Positions 36,977-49,147 of a DNA stretch of 64,000 bases are shown piece by piece. The stretch covers positions 1,054,001-1,118,000 of the forward strand of contig JAFEKR010000017.1 in NCBI GenBank assembly GCA_019022495.1, written 5' to 3'. The notes under the pieces were generated by a model, which saw nothing but the letters and a program-made list of their open reading frames with translations, made no database searches and was not told the DNA's origin. The position numbers and the translations under genes are program-made. Numbering within the stretch: the first letter of the stretch is position 1; each line of letters opens with the position of its first letter. This DNA is from Epichloe hybrida (taxonomy: Eukaryota; Ascomycota; Sordariomycetes; Hypocreales; Clavicipitaceae).

Positions 36977-39900
36977 ATTACTAGATTTATAGCAGCTAAC
37001 TAGCCTTTTACCTAGGCTACTCTTGCCTTAGTAAGTTCTAAGACTAGTGTTATGCTATAACTTCTTTAATATATTAGTACTTTTTCTTTTACTATAAAGA
37101 TATTGACTATTTTCCTTTAAAGCTCTAGTAGGAGCACCCTATTTAATATAGGTTTACCCTTATAATTAAACCTTCTTAATAGTGTATTTATAAGGTTACT
37201 CTTCCCTAGTCTATGCTTAATTATAAAATAAAAAGGGTAGAGGAATATATACTATTATACTTATCTTTTATTTAGCTTCTACTACCTTATAAAGGTTTAT
37301 AGGTTATAATAGTCTAATAGGACCTCTATAAGTATCTCTATACCTTTAATATAATATTACTAGTGTTTAAATAACTTTACTATAGTAAGTAACTCTTAAT
37401 TAGCTATACTATAGTTATATTTAGTGTCTATAAACTTCCTTAACTAAAAGGCTACTAGATACTAATAGCCCTTATTATCCTACTAAGATATGATCCCTAC
37501 TATTATGAAAATTAAGGTATTTATCTTAATATATACCGCTTAACTTAGGTTATAGTGTTAGAGTAGAGGCGCTTGCTAAAAGGTATCTTTTAGCTAGTTA
37601 AATGCTAACTACTCCTTTTCTCTAAATATAAACCTCCTAGTCTTGATACTATTTTAACTACCCTTTATTAGTGTATAAAGAGGTGCTATAATCCTAGAGT
37701 ATTTATAGATAAACTGTTAATAGAAGTTATAAAATCTAAGTAATAACTATATATTCTTAAAGCTTATAGGCTCCTTCTATTCCCTAATTATATTAACTTA
37801 GCAAGTATTTATTAATATCCTATTAATAAAGAGAATAAACCCTAGGAATTCTACTAACTCCTTATAGAAAGAGCACTTAGAGGGTTTTATATATAGCTTT
37901 ACTAACCTTATATACTCTAAGACTTACTTAATATATTTAGTATACTTCTCTTCTATCTTAAAGAAAATTAAGATATTATCTAAATATACTATATAAATAG
38001 TGTTAACTAGCCTATAAAGTACCTTATAGATATAGCTTTAAAAAGTAGCTAGGGTATTAGTTAATTTTAAAGGTATTATAAGGTACTTATAGTGCCTATA
38101 ATATATATAAAAAGCTATCTTCTACTTATTACCCTCTTTTATATAAATCTAGTAGTATATATCCTTAATATTAATCTTTAAAAAGAAATAGGCCCCTTAG
38201 TATTAATTAAGGATCTTTAAAATTAGGGGGAGAGCGTAGTAATTCTTCTACATTATCTTATTAAGTCCTTAATAGTTAATATATAGCTAAAGCGTTCTAT
38301 CCTTCTTTAGCATAAATAAAATAAGCACGCCTACTAGGCTCTTTAAGGGTCTTATCTAGCCTTTCTTTAGGTTATTATTAATATATTCCTAGAGCTCCCT
38401 AAGTTTACCTTAGGAGAGAGAATAGATTAGTTTATATAGGGGTATAGCTCCTAGTATAAAATTAATTATATAGTTAGTTAACTTCTTTAATAGGAGACTC
38501 CTTACCTTATCTAATGTAAATATGTCTTTAAACTTATGTAGTTCCTCTAGGATATTTTTAATAGTTTTATATGCTTTTACCTTCTCTTTATCTTTAAGGG
38601 GTATAAACTTATCTTCTATAATACCTATAATAGCATATACTATTATCTTATTATATATTACCTTTATAAACTTATAGGGAGTTAGTAGTAAAAAAGCTAC
38701 CCTTCTCTTTTTAAACTACTATTCTTATAAGTATAAGTATAGGTATATATATTCTTTTATAAGTGTATGTATTCTAATTAATATAAGGCTTCCCTTTGCT
38801 CTTAGGTCTTTATTAATAGCTATATATAGTAACTTAAGGTTTTTCTCTTTACCTTATAAATCTTTAATTATAATAAGTACCTTATAGATACTATATTAGG
38901 GAACTATTAAAGCCCTTACTACCTTTAAGATAGGTGCTATGGCCTTAGCCTAATTAAGCTTATAAGTCTATGTAAATTAAGCGCTTATAATGTTAATCTT
39001 AGCGTAACTATTAAGATTTACTACTGTTTTAATATCTTTATACCTATAAATAGTAACTAATGTGTGAAATTAGCGTCCTACTAGTACCCTAGTGTCTAAG
39101 GTAAAGGTAAGGGCTTTTACTTTTACCTCTAGGAGTTTTCCTAACTCTCTTACTAGTCTTTCCTTAGCTTATTATAATTATAAATAAAATACTTAGTATT
39201 ACTATAATTATAGCACTACCTTTTTCCTTAGGGTCTATTATTATTTAGGTAAGTAGCTAGGGTTCTCTCCTTATTCTTATTCTTATCTCTTTAGTCCTTA
39301 TTTAGCTAATACCCTTATAGGGAATTACGCCTTTAGTGTTAAGCTACCTTATATAGGCCCTTCTCTTTTAAATTATTTAGCTTTTGTTTATTCTTTAATA
39401 TTACCTCCTAGAATCGCTAGGCGAGTTATATAATATCTTCTTATGTTAGGCTAGTAATGTTTATATGTAGGTTAATATAATTTTCTAAGTTAGAAATTAA
39501 CTTTATAAAGAATATAAGAGTATAGGTTTTCTCTAGAGCTTACTTTAGGTATTTCTCTAGTGAATCTAGGTAAATACTAAACTTAATAGAACTCTAACCT
39601 TCCTTTTGCTTTATATTCTTTAGTTATATAGCTATTTATGTATTATAGCTTATAAAGTCCTTAAGTAATGTAAGGGTCTATTCCTAGAACTTATCCTAAT
39701 TATCCTTAGGGTAATTATAGCTATCAGCTAGTTATTCTTTAATATATTAGTCCTATCTAGCCTAATAGTTTATATATATATAGTTAAGTGTAAAGAGGAT
39801 TTTCTAGTTATCTTAATAATACTTCTTCTTTACTCCCTTAAAGGTATAGTTAAGGTTATTAAGCTATATCTTATGCTTCTATAAGTTTATAAGGTATTAG

Positions 39901-40266
39901 AGTTTTATAATATTTTAGACCTTAATCTCTTAGCTACTAAGACTTAAGGATATACTATCCTTTTAGCCCCTTTTTACTAGCTCCCCTTTTCTATAGAGTT
40001 ATATTAAGTTAGTAAGCTTTTATTCTTACTCCTATAGTTCCTTAAGTTACTTAAGCTAGGTAATTTACTCTTTAACTAATACCTCTTTTACCCTTATAAT
40101 AGAGAATTTAGCCTTAGATAAGGTTCTTATAAAATATAGTATATTACTAGCTATAGTGTTACCCTTATTTAATAAGTCCTAGGGAATATATAGTATTACT
40201 CTAGTAGATTAGGTAGTTCTCCCTCTTATATTACTCTTAGGTAGCTAGTAGGAGAAGCTTTAGAAT

Positions 40267-40457
40267 TATAAGAATAAAGGGATAGCTAGGTAAGAGATAT
40301 AAGGGCGCTTATATATTAACTAAAGCTTACTAGGTCTAAGTATATTATACGTGCGAGTCACTAACTTATAGCTAGTGGCTTGCTAGTGTTACGTGGACCT
40401 AGCCCTATAGCGTGGTGCACTAGCAGGGTGCACCTGTGTTGTAAGTGGGGCCTCACA
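40267..40457 (-). repeat. Gypsy-2 LTR, right
   Basis: It is 191 bp. The inner start is mutated (TATAAGAATAAAGG) and the outer end is clean (GTGGGGCCTCACA). Confidence 0.94.
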
Positions 40458-42048
40458 CTTAGCTACTATTATTTTCTTTACTAAAACCAAGTTCTATTAG
40501 GTACTAGTTAATATTATTATCTTTAGCTAATTTAGAATCATTATTACCTTTATACTATATTAGGAATATATTATATAAAGAAGCTATTAAGTCCGTGCAG
40601 GAGTGATTCTTAAAGCATTAGAACGCCTTCTTCTAGTCCTTATCTAAGTGCTTAGTTAACTAATAACCTTCTTTACTATATATATAACACTTTTTTAAGT
40701 AGTAAGGCTTACTCTTTAATATAAATTAACTATATTAGGCTTCCTTACCTTTCCTATTATACCTATAGTTAGTCTAAAAGTGTTCTTTAGTGCTAGCTTC
40801 TATAGGAAACTACTATTAATTAATTAAGGCTTTAGATTTGCTAATTAATATCCTTATTTATTCATAAAAGCATTAGAGGTTAATAAGAGAATTAATAATA
40901 TAGGCCCTATATTCTAGGATTCCTTTATAAGCATTTAAAATCTAACTATAGAGATCTAATTCTAACTATAATCTATAAGGATTTGCCCTTTATAAATTTA
41001 AAAGCTTTATTATAAGGTCTTTAAAGCATTTAATCTTTAATTTATTAGGGTTCTCTTAGATAATTATAAGTAGCTATAATTTTCCTTATAATAAATAGTT
41101 TTTCTAATACATATTATCTATCTTAAACTTCTACCTAATCCTATAGATAAGAGTTAGGAGATCTTAGGGGTCTCTTTAGCCTAAAAGGTTCTCTAGAAAG
41201 TACTAGAGAGGTCTTCCTTTTAGTATAAACTTAAAGCTATAGCCTAACTATTCTTATATAATACCTAGTATCTTATACTTTCTTTAATATGTTAAGAGCT
41301 TAATATTAAGAATATTATACTCCTTAGCGCTATACTTAATACTCTTATTATTATAAAACTTATTAAGATTAAGTAATTACTTTAATAAGGGTTAGCCTAT
41401 CTCTTAAGGGGGAATAGGGATAAATAAATATTATAGAAGGGGTGCTATAGTTTTAGGCTATAGAGGGGGATTATAATACCTTACTATAGGAGGGGAAGTA
41501 AGGGGAGTCTAGGCTTATAGTTAAGGGCTTATAATAAGGGGATTACCTTTACTATTATACCTTTGCCTTATACTTAGTATACTTAGGGATTAATATAATA
41601 GAATCTAGGAATAAAATAGGAGTAGTTATAATAGTTAAGGGGATTAGGGAGATTATAAATTAATTAGTTAATCTTTAAGAAAAGGGATAATAATAGGGAG
41701 AAGGTCTTTATAGAAGTCTTTTTCTACTATTTACTTCTTAAATATAGAATACTTCCTTTTAACTTTCTATATCTTCTCTTTCTTCTTATTATAGAATCTT
41801 TATAGCTCTAGGATTTGCTATTTAGAATATGTCTTACTTCTATTCTCTAAAGTTATTATTAAAGATAGTAAACAGGGTTTGTAGGTATAGGTTCTTATAT
41901 TTATAAGTTACTTTCTTAATAAGAATCTAAGCTATAAGTTCCTTAGGGGTAGTGTTTACCTTAAGATTAAATAATTCCTTATTTTCTAGTGCTTATTATA
42001 TAATATATTAGTGTAAATCAGAGGTAATATACCTAAGGAGGTAAGTTA
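40458..42048 (-). pseudogene. Copia-B gag remnant
   Basis: Minus-strand gag part of Copia-B. A zinc-knuckle remnant near 40650 reads CYI.SKEG..LTKHLDKD and resembles the Copia-A sequence at its residue 595. Upstream gag sequence (for example NTTPKELIAQILIKK near 41950) runs to the Copia-D boundary at 42048. The N-terminus and the 5' LTR are missing. Confidence 0.72.
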
Positions 42049-42848
42049 TGTTAAAAATAAGACCTATTTTTAGCCCTTTTCTAGTTAAAGAACCTTCTTA
42101 TTACTAGCTTGCTTTGCAAGTCTGACAGCTGCACTGCAGCTGTCAACGGTCGCGAGGGCAGCTGTTAACAGCTGCGACTGACCGTGTGGATAACTAATTA
42201 GTTAATTGCGTTATGGCTGCAAGTGTGGCTATAACCACGCCACTAGTAATTAGGTAAGCTAGGGTGACGTAAGCTAGGGTGACGTAAGCAGGTTACCCTA
42301 CACATAACTTACCCTATAGCTATCTTTAACAACGATTTTCTCTTTATCTAGAGGTTATACAAAAGTTTCACATATAGCAAATTAAAGCTTAAAGATAGGG
42401 CTTTCTCTTTATATAAGGTTATTTTTTAGACTAAAAGTTAGTGTATACGGGTTGCTAGCTAGTATAGTGGTGAGTCGATTTTTTGGTTTTTGCATATAAA
42501 TGAATTTTGCAAAAAATCAAAAGTGGCCTGTAAGACCTCGTTAGCGGCCCGGATCCACTAATACGGTTAGTAAGTCTATGAGAGAAAAAAGATCTTTTTA
42601 ACTAGCTAGATAGCTAGTCCTCTTAACTAATAACAGCCGCATTACCTGTATAACATATCTAAAATTAATTCTATTACTCTATAAGATATTATAAAAGTAA
42701 TCTAAATTAAATTCTATTAGTTAATAACTACTATAACCTTCCGTTATGTTGCGTTAATTAATTTAACGTTACAGCCCTATTAGTCCCTGACCATAGAGCT
42801 TGCACCCGTACAGCTATTGCTAGCTAGCAACTAGCTCCCTATATTTCA
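42049..42848 (+). repeat. Copia-D 5' LTR
   Basis: It is 800 bp and contains a perfect 11 bp inverted repeat with a 1 nt spacer (TGACAGCTGCA c TGCAGCTGTCA, 42123-42145) and an 18 bp palindrome GCAGCTGTTAACAGCTGC near 42160. The outer part is cleaner than the inner end (TATTGCTAGCTAGC against TGTTGCCAGCTGGC in the other LTR). Confidence 0.95.
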
Positions 42849-42866
42849 ATAGGTTATAAGCCTAGC
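42849..42866 (+). other. Possible primer-binding site of Copia-D
   Basis: ATAGGTTATAAGCCTAGC follows the LTR. It resembles, with A for G and T for C changes, the complement of the initiator Met tRNA anticodon arm (GGTTATGAGCCC). A half-tRNA-Met primer is known for Copia-type elements. The match here is inference. Confidence 0.4.
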
Positions 42867-42903
42867 TCTATTACTATAGATTCCTTTTAGGTTACTTTGT
42901 GTG

Positions 42904-43150
42904 CGAATTTAGAAGACTTCCCTTCTATAAAAAAGGAAGGACCCGCGAGATAGAAGCTTTTTCCCTCCTATAAAAAGGAATTAATTACGAATAAAGAAGC
43001 TTTTCCCTTCTATAAAAAGGAATTAATTGTGGTTATAGAAGACTTCCCTTCTATAAAAAAGGAAGGACGTGCGAAAAAGGAAGTAATTCTTTTCTATAAA
43101 AGGAATTTCAGTACGAGCATAGAAGCTTTTCCCTTCTATAAAAAAGGAAA
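42904..43150 (+). repeat. Leader tandem repeats with CCCTTCTATAAAAAAGGAAGG hairpins
   Basis: Four to five degenerate units of about 50-60 bp lie upstream of the gag start. Each carries CTTCCCTTCTATAAAAA-GGAA, able to pair AGGAAGG with CCTTCC around a TATAAA loop, followed by a purine-rich or GAATTAATT spacer. Confidence 0.85.
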
Positions 43151-43151
43151 A

Positions 43152-46100
43152 ATGGATACTAAAGGAAAGGGAAAGGGATCTATTATCCCTAACCCTAGTG
43201 CGCAAGAGGTTCTTAATAACTAGCTAAAAGAGTAGGCTATTAAGCAATAAGCAACTATAGACTAGTTATTAGAGAAGCTAGAAAGCCTATCTATAACTGT
43301 AAATAGTTGTATAGAGAGTGTGAAATCTAATAAGCCCGCTAGTCAGCAGCAAGATCAGCAGCCTATTCAAGAAAATCAAGCTGAATCTAGCTTTGTACAA
43401 GCAACCTTTAACAATTCAATTATTAAGGAATTTAATAAGAGGGTTTATAGTTTTCTAGAGACTACTAGGCTTAAAGGAGCCGAAAATTTCGAACAATAGA
43501 AACAAGCCCTAACTATCTAATTTAGAGCTTTAGGTATGCCTAATTTTCTAGATAATCCGGAGAGTTCTAGGGCGCTAGGGGATCCGGATCAAGCTATTAT
43601 CCTTATATTATTAAGGGATAGTTATACGGAAGGACCTTAAGCCGCTATAACTTAGCAAAAATCACCTAAAGAAGCCTATAATTTACTTGTAAGGCAATAT
43701 TCACATAGCGTTGAAATCCAGAGGGGGTCCCTATACTTAGAATTTCATAACCTGAATTTTCAAGAGTTTAAGGGGACTTTAGAATCCTTTAATGTAGTCT
43801 TTAATAATTTACTAGCTAGATTATTAATTTCTAGGGTCCTGATTGCTCCGATAGATCAGGTTAATTAATATCTTTAATCCCTAAAATCAACCTTCCCTTA
43901 GTGGGCTAAGAGGCAACGATTTAGCATGCGCACAAATAGGGCTATAGGGGCTCCCCTAGAAGCCCTAAATCTTCAATTTTTAATGGCAGACCTTCTAGCA
44001 GAACAGAGGGATAAATTATCTACGGTATCCAAAGCCCTAAATTATAGGGCTAAAAACCTTAAAAAAGGGGCTAAGGATAAAGACAAAGCCCCTAAGGATT
44101 AGAAGAAGAAAGGAGGCTCTAAAGAAAATAAGGGCTCTTCTAATTCTAATTCTTCTTTTAATAAGAAGAAGAAGAAGAAGCAAAAAGGTTAAAAATTAGA
44201 TAAAAAGGATAATAAAGAGACCTCTAGAGAGGGATCTTTTATGCTAGGAAATTATAACCTTTCTAATAGTGCTCTTAAACCGTACAAGAAGCCTAGCCTT
44301 TATAAGACTAGTTATAAGAGCTCTAGTGATAGTAGCTCTAATTCTAGCTCTAGTGAATTGGATAATGAAAATCAAGAAATTAAAACCTTAAATGGTTTTA
44401 ATTATTATAGCAAAGACATGAAAAAGGCCTTATTATATAATATAGGTTTGACTATACATATTATTAATTCTAGGGAGGTCTTTAGGGATTATACCCCCTA
44501 TAAAAAGGGGGAATCCGACCCTATTATAACTAGTGGTGGCCCTATTTACGCTAAGGGTCATGGTAGTGCTATTTTTAAGGTCTTATATTAAAAGAATCCT
44601 AATAAATATAGGACCTTAGTGCTTAAAGATGCGCTATATTTTCCTTAGCTTAATATTAATATAGTTAGTGGACTTACGCACTATATATCTAGTGGTTGCC
44701 TTATAAAAAACCTACTTTATCTTAAAGATAGGTCTTGTATTGCAACCTTAGATATAGAAAAACATGGTTTTTTCTTTCACGTTAAAAACCAATCTACGCC
44801 AAAGTTATCTAAAGGGCCCTGTAATAACTCTTATTACATCTAACCTTTTACCTACGCCGCTTTTAAGGGTCATAGTTACCCTATAGAGGTTTAAATTCCC
44901 TCTAAAAAGCCGGATTAGGCTTCTGATTTAGACGAAATCGACGAAAATAATGATAATATTAAAGAAATCATACGGGATGATTTAGAGGAATTAGTCCCTT
45001 CTTCTTCGCCTATAGCCCTAGGTTAGGTCCCTTATAAATCTAAGGAAATAGATTTAGGGGTGTTAGAGGGCCCTAGTAAAGGAAAAGGGTCCCTAATACC
45101 TCTCCAAGAGGCCTGTGGTTCTTAAGGGGCCTAGCAGGGGACTAGTGAAGAGGGCCCTAGTCTAGATCCTAATTTAGACCCTAAGGATCTTTAATATCAA
45201 CGGTTATTAGAACTAGCTAGCCTATAGCATATACGATTAGGGCACCTAAGTCTTCCTTTGCTAAAGAAAACTAGCCTTATAACTAAAGGAATCCCTGATT
45301 TTTCTAAAATTAAGGATAAGGACTTTAGATGTATTGCTTGTAATCAATCTAAGGCAGTTAGAAGACCTAGGAAATTAGCTATCCCTAACCCCCCAAGAGC
45401 TCTAGATTGAATAGAGGGGGATACGCTAAAAATCAGCCCCACGCCGTACAATAAGCAGTCAATTTACTTATTTCTAGTTAATTGAAAGACTAGATATAAG
45501 TGGGTTATCTTATTACCTAATAAGGAAGGCCTAACTGTTTATAAGGCTATTAAAGGCTTCTTTAGAGGGCTTAAAAATCAACTAGGTCAATATCCTAGGC
45601 ATCTTCACTTTGATGGGGGCTAGGAAATTGATTCTAGTTGTCAAGCTTGGTTAAATTCTAAAGGGATTAAATTTACGACTTCTAGTCCCTATATCTATGA
45701 GCAAAATAGATTAGCAAAGCGTTCAATTCGTACTATTCTAGATCGATTAAGGGCTACTATCCAGTGGGCAAAATTACCGTTATTTTTATGGTGTTTTGTA
45801 TTACCTGCAGTTGTTAACCTTATTAATATAACTGCTAATACCACTAAGGATAAAAGCCCTGAACAACTATTATCTAGGGAGCTAAATCAGCCTTATATAA
45901 CTGATATTAGTAGTATTAGAGCTATAGGATCTTATTATGAGGTTCTAATCCCCCTGGAAAAACAACCTAAAGCCTAGAAGTTAGCAGCTAGGACTATCCC
46001 TAGAAGACTTTTAGCTACACTAGGTTCTAACACCTACCTAGTGTACATCCCCTCTAAAAGGCTAGTTACAAAGACTAGCTTTATTAAGATTATAGAACCT

Positions 46101-48116
46101 ATAGGCCCTGTTTCTAAAGGCTTACCTAGGATTTCTATAGGGGATAACCCTTTAGAGGGGGAAAATGATCTAGAAAATAAAAATCAATAATATCTAGACT
46201 AAGGTTCAAAGGATTATCCTATAGATAACATAGGTATCCCTGTAGGTCAAGAAAAACCACTTATAGGCCCCGAAGAACACCCTAAAGGCTTAATTCTAGC
46301 GGATCCTATATAGGCGCAGCCTATAACTTAACTAGGAAATCAGATTTCAACTTTGGACCTCGATTTTGACAAAATTATCGATTTCAACCCTAATATTAAC
46401 CCTATGGATGTTAATATTAGTTCCCCTTCTTCTCTAGATTTCATAAAAGAAATCTGCTTTAAGGTATAGGAGAAGCTAAAGGAAAAGAATCCTATTAGCC
46501 CTAAGCCTAAGACCTGGAAGCAGGCTATATCTAGCCCTGAAAGGGATAAATGGATAGAAGCCACGTATAAAGAATACGAATAGCTTCTAAAGGCTAGTAC
46601 TTTTAAATTTATAGGGAAAGATCAAATCCCTAAGGGCCGAAAAGTACTAAAGAATAGGCTTGTTTATAAGCTTAAAAAGGATAAAGAAAATAATCCTTTA
46701 AAATATAAGGCTCGACTCGTTACTAAGGGATTTATGCAAATCGAAGGCCTAGATTACCTAGAGACCTTCGCTACCACAAGCATTCCCCCTAGCTAGAGGA
46801 TTTTACTAGCCCTAGCGGCTTAGAATAACTGGGAAATCAAATAAATTGATTTTATAGGAGCTTTTCTTAATAGTAAGCTATAACAACAGATTTATATAGT
46901 TATTCTAGAAGGGTTTATTGAATTCCTTGAGGCAAATCCTAAACTAGCTAAATTAGCTAGAAGTTTTAGCTAGAAACCTTCTAAAGATCAAGTAATTTTA
47001 TTACAGAAGTCTTTATACAGCCTAAAATAAAGCTCAAGGGAATAGCAACAAGCGCTAATATTAGTGCTTAAATCCCTAGGATTTAACCCTTTAATATCTA
47101 ACCTAGCTATCTTCTTTAATCCTTTAACCAAAACCTTCATTATTACGTACGTTAATGATAATCTTCTAATTAGACCGGATTTATCTTATATCCAAAGGCT
47201 TAAAAAGGAACTTCATAAAGTCTATCTAATAGAAGATAGGGGGCCTGCTAAATTCTTCTTAGGGGTTCAAATTATACGAGATAGGCCTAATAGAATACTG
47301 AAAATTCATTAATCTTAGTATATATTAGAAGCCTTAAAACGATTTAATATGCTAGATAGTAAGCCTATTAGTATACCTCTTTAGCTAGGTGTTTTAGCTA
47401 CGCAAATAACTAAGCTTTTAATAGCTAGCGAAATCAAGCTTTATTAGTGCATTATAGGGACTATAATGTACCTAATATTGCTTACAAGGCCTGATACAGC
47501 TTTTACACTATAGTGGTTATTTACTACACTAGCTAGCCCTTATATAGAATACCTAAAAGTAGCTAAAAATCTGCTAAGGTATCTATTAGGGACTAGATTC
47601 CTTACTATTATCTATAGGGGAGACCCTAAAGGTTTAGTTAGCAAAAGCCTAATAGGTTATTACAATAGTGATTTTACAGGGGATAAAAAGACCTCAAAAT
47701 TAACCTATGCTTATCTATTTAAGCTAGCTAGCGGACCTATTAGCTGGAAATTAAAGAAAGCTAGTATAATAGCTCTATTAACACTAGAAGCTGAAGCTAA
47801 TGCTATCTGCGAGACCTTCCGGGAGCTTTAGTGGCTTCAGGGCTTATTTAAGGAGCTAAATACCCCTATTTCTCCCCCTATCCAGATATATTGCGATAAT
47901 TAAGGCGCTATAACTACTGCTTATAACCCTGCTTTACATAGTTATACAAAGCATACATTACTAAAGTTTAACTATATTAGGTAACAGGTTTTAGAGGGTT
48001 TAGCTAAGATTAAATATCTAGATACAAAGTCAATGCCTGTAGATAGTCTTACGAAACCTCTTTCTAGACCTCTTTATTAGGCTTTTATTAAGCTTTTAGG
48101 GCTTAATAATTATTAA
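43152..48116 (+). pseudogene. Copia-D gag-pol, 1654 codons in one phase with in-frame stops
   Basis: ATG 43152 (MDTKGKGKG) to TAA 48114-48116 stays in phase with no net indel. Two stretches are fully open: 44241-44591 and 47064-47312. Gag fills roughly residues 1-330, with a Lys-rich tail. The protease site is N430-I-G (family D-[ST]-G). The integrase zinc site is intact: H693, H698, C727, C730. In the integrase core D757 and D821 remain but the third acid reads K856, at the proper D35E spacing. Reverse transcriptase has Y1333-V-N-D (family YVDD). RNase H has N1505-S-D (family D-S-D) and SGPISWKLKKASI, and the end reads DSLTKPLS. Stops are nearly all TAA and TAG, with rare TGA (codons 753 and 778, former Trp likely). 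The domain order is standard Ty1/Copia. The copy is dead by stops and by lost catalytic residues. Confidence 0.95.
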
Positions 48117-48326
48117 ACTAACAACTAATTCCCTTCAACAGGGAACCAAAAACAACGTTAAAAAGGGAGCTATATTTAACAATAGCTAGGAATTCAAAAA
48201 GGGGGCTTTTTTCATATTTTCCTGTTTTTCCCTTTTATCTGTTATTATCAAAAGTTATTGATTTTTCCTTATAGTCTCTTTGTACACTTCTAATTGCTTT
48301 TAAATGTAATTCTTTTGTAAAGGGGG
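48117..48326 (+). other. Copia-D 3' untranslated stretch
   Basis: 210 bp between the pol stop and the 3' LTR, containing GAATTCAAAAAGGGGGCTTTTTTC. The run TTGTAAAGGGGG just before the LTR is the likely polypurine tract. Confidence 0.75.
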
Positions 48327-49147
48327 TGTTAAAAATAAGACCTATTTTTAGCCCTTTTCTAGTTAAAGAACCTTCTTATTACTAGCTTGCTTTGCAAGTC
48401 TGACAGCTACACTGCAGCTGTCAATAGTCGCGAGGGTAGCTGTCAATGGCTACGTCGCAGCTGTCAACAGCTGCGACTAACCGTATGGATAACTAATTAG
48501 TTAATTGCGTTGTGGCTATAAGTGTAGCTATAACCACGTTACTAGTAATTAGGTAAGCTAGGGTAACGTAAGCTAGGGTGACATAAGCAGGTTACCCTAC
48601 ATATAACTTACCCTATAGCTATCTTTAATAACGATTTTCTCTTTATCTAAAGGTTATACAAAAGTTTTATATATAGCAAATTAAAGCTTAAAGATAGGGC
48701 TTTCTCTTTATATAAGGTTATTTTTTAGACTAAAAGTTAGTGCATATAGGTTACTAGCTAGTATGGTAGTGAGTTGATTTTTTGGTTTTTATATATAAAT
48801 AAATTTTGCGGAAAATTAAAAGTGGCCTGTAAGACCCTGTTAGCGGCCTGGATCTACTAATATAGTTAGTAGGTCTATAGGAGGAAGAAAATCTTTTTAA
48901 CTAGCTAGATAGCTAGTCCTCTTAACTAATAACAGCTGTATTACCCGTATAATGTATCTAAAATCAATTCTATTGCTCTATAAGATATCATAAAAGTAAT
49001 CTAAATTAAATTCTATTAGTTAATAACTACTATAACCTTCCGTTGCGTTGTGTTAATTGATTTAACGTTGCAGCCCTATCGGTCCCTGACCGTAGAGCTT
49101 GCACCCGTACAGCTGTTGCCAGCTGGCAACTAGCTCCCTACATTTCA
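48327..49147 (+). repeat. Copia-D 3' LTR
   Basis: It is 821 bp. The extra length comes mainly from about 20 bp near 48445 in the palindrome-rich zone (GTCAATGGCTACGTCGCAGC). The outer end is clean (TGTTGCCAGCTGGCAAC). Confidence 0.95.

Larger units (their letters stand above)
34640..40230 (-). pseudogene. Gypsy-2 gag-pol remnant, interrupted
   Basis: Minus-strand Gypsy polyprotein parallel to Gypsy-1: gag at 40.2-39.2 kb, protease near 39.0 kb, reverse transcriptase at 38.4-37.7 kb with the YLDD zone near 37980, RNase H near 37.5 kb, integrase at 36.1-35.3 kb and chromodomain near 34.8 kb. It is interrupted by the 745 bp insert in the part after RNase H, and stops are frequent. The second copy shares the same segment order, which supports the domain calls made in Gypsy-1. 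Confidence 0.85.
33146..40457 (-). mobile_element. Gypsy-2, second copy of the Gypsy element, with nested insert
   Basis: 7312 bp with 191 bp LTRs and a CTTAG duplication (33141-33145 and 40458-40462). It is collinear with Gypsy-1 except for a 745 bp insert at 36232-36976 with a 14 bp duplication. Coding sense is minus. Confidence 0.94.
20140..42048 (-). mobile_element. Copia-B, minus-strand Ty1/Copia element split by two later insertions
   Basis: The 3' LTR is at 20140-20435. Coding remnants on the minus strand lie at 20902-24020, 32947-33145 and 40458-42048. Between them sit a hAT-type element (24021-32946, TSD ATTAGCTA) and Gypsy-2 (33146-40457, TSD CTTAG). The gag end is cut at 42048 by Copia-D, and no 5' LTR is visible. 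The family is close to Copia-A in protein and in the LTR border (TTCTAA[CT]ACTAGAA). Confidence 0.82.
42049..49147 (+). mobile_element. Copia-D, best preserved Ty1/Copia element
   Basis: 7099 bp with LTRs of 800 bp (left) and 821 bp (right), TGTTAAAAATAAG...ATTTCA. The interior has one gag-pol phase of 1654 codons. Left flank (AGTTA, in Copia-B gag) and right flank (ATAAA, in an X-type fragment) do not form a target duplication. A second copy starts at 63724 in reverse. Confidence 0.93.

Noticed and set aside
43023..43205. A minus-strand open frame of 60 codons over the Copia-D leader.
   Set aside because: It comes from the hairpin repeats. The plus strand over the same bases holds the gag start at 43152.
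46340..46564. A minus-strand open frame of 74 codons.
   Set aside because: It is the antisense shadow of the Copia-D gag-pol phase, which is in frame across it.
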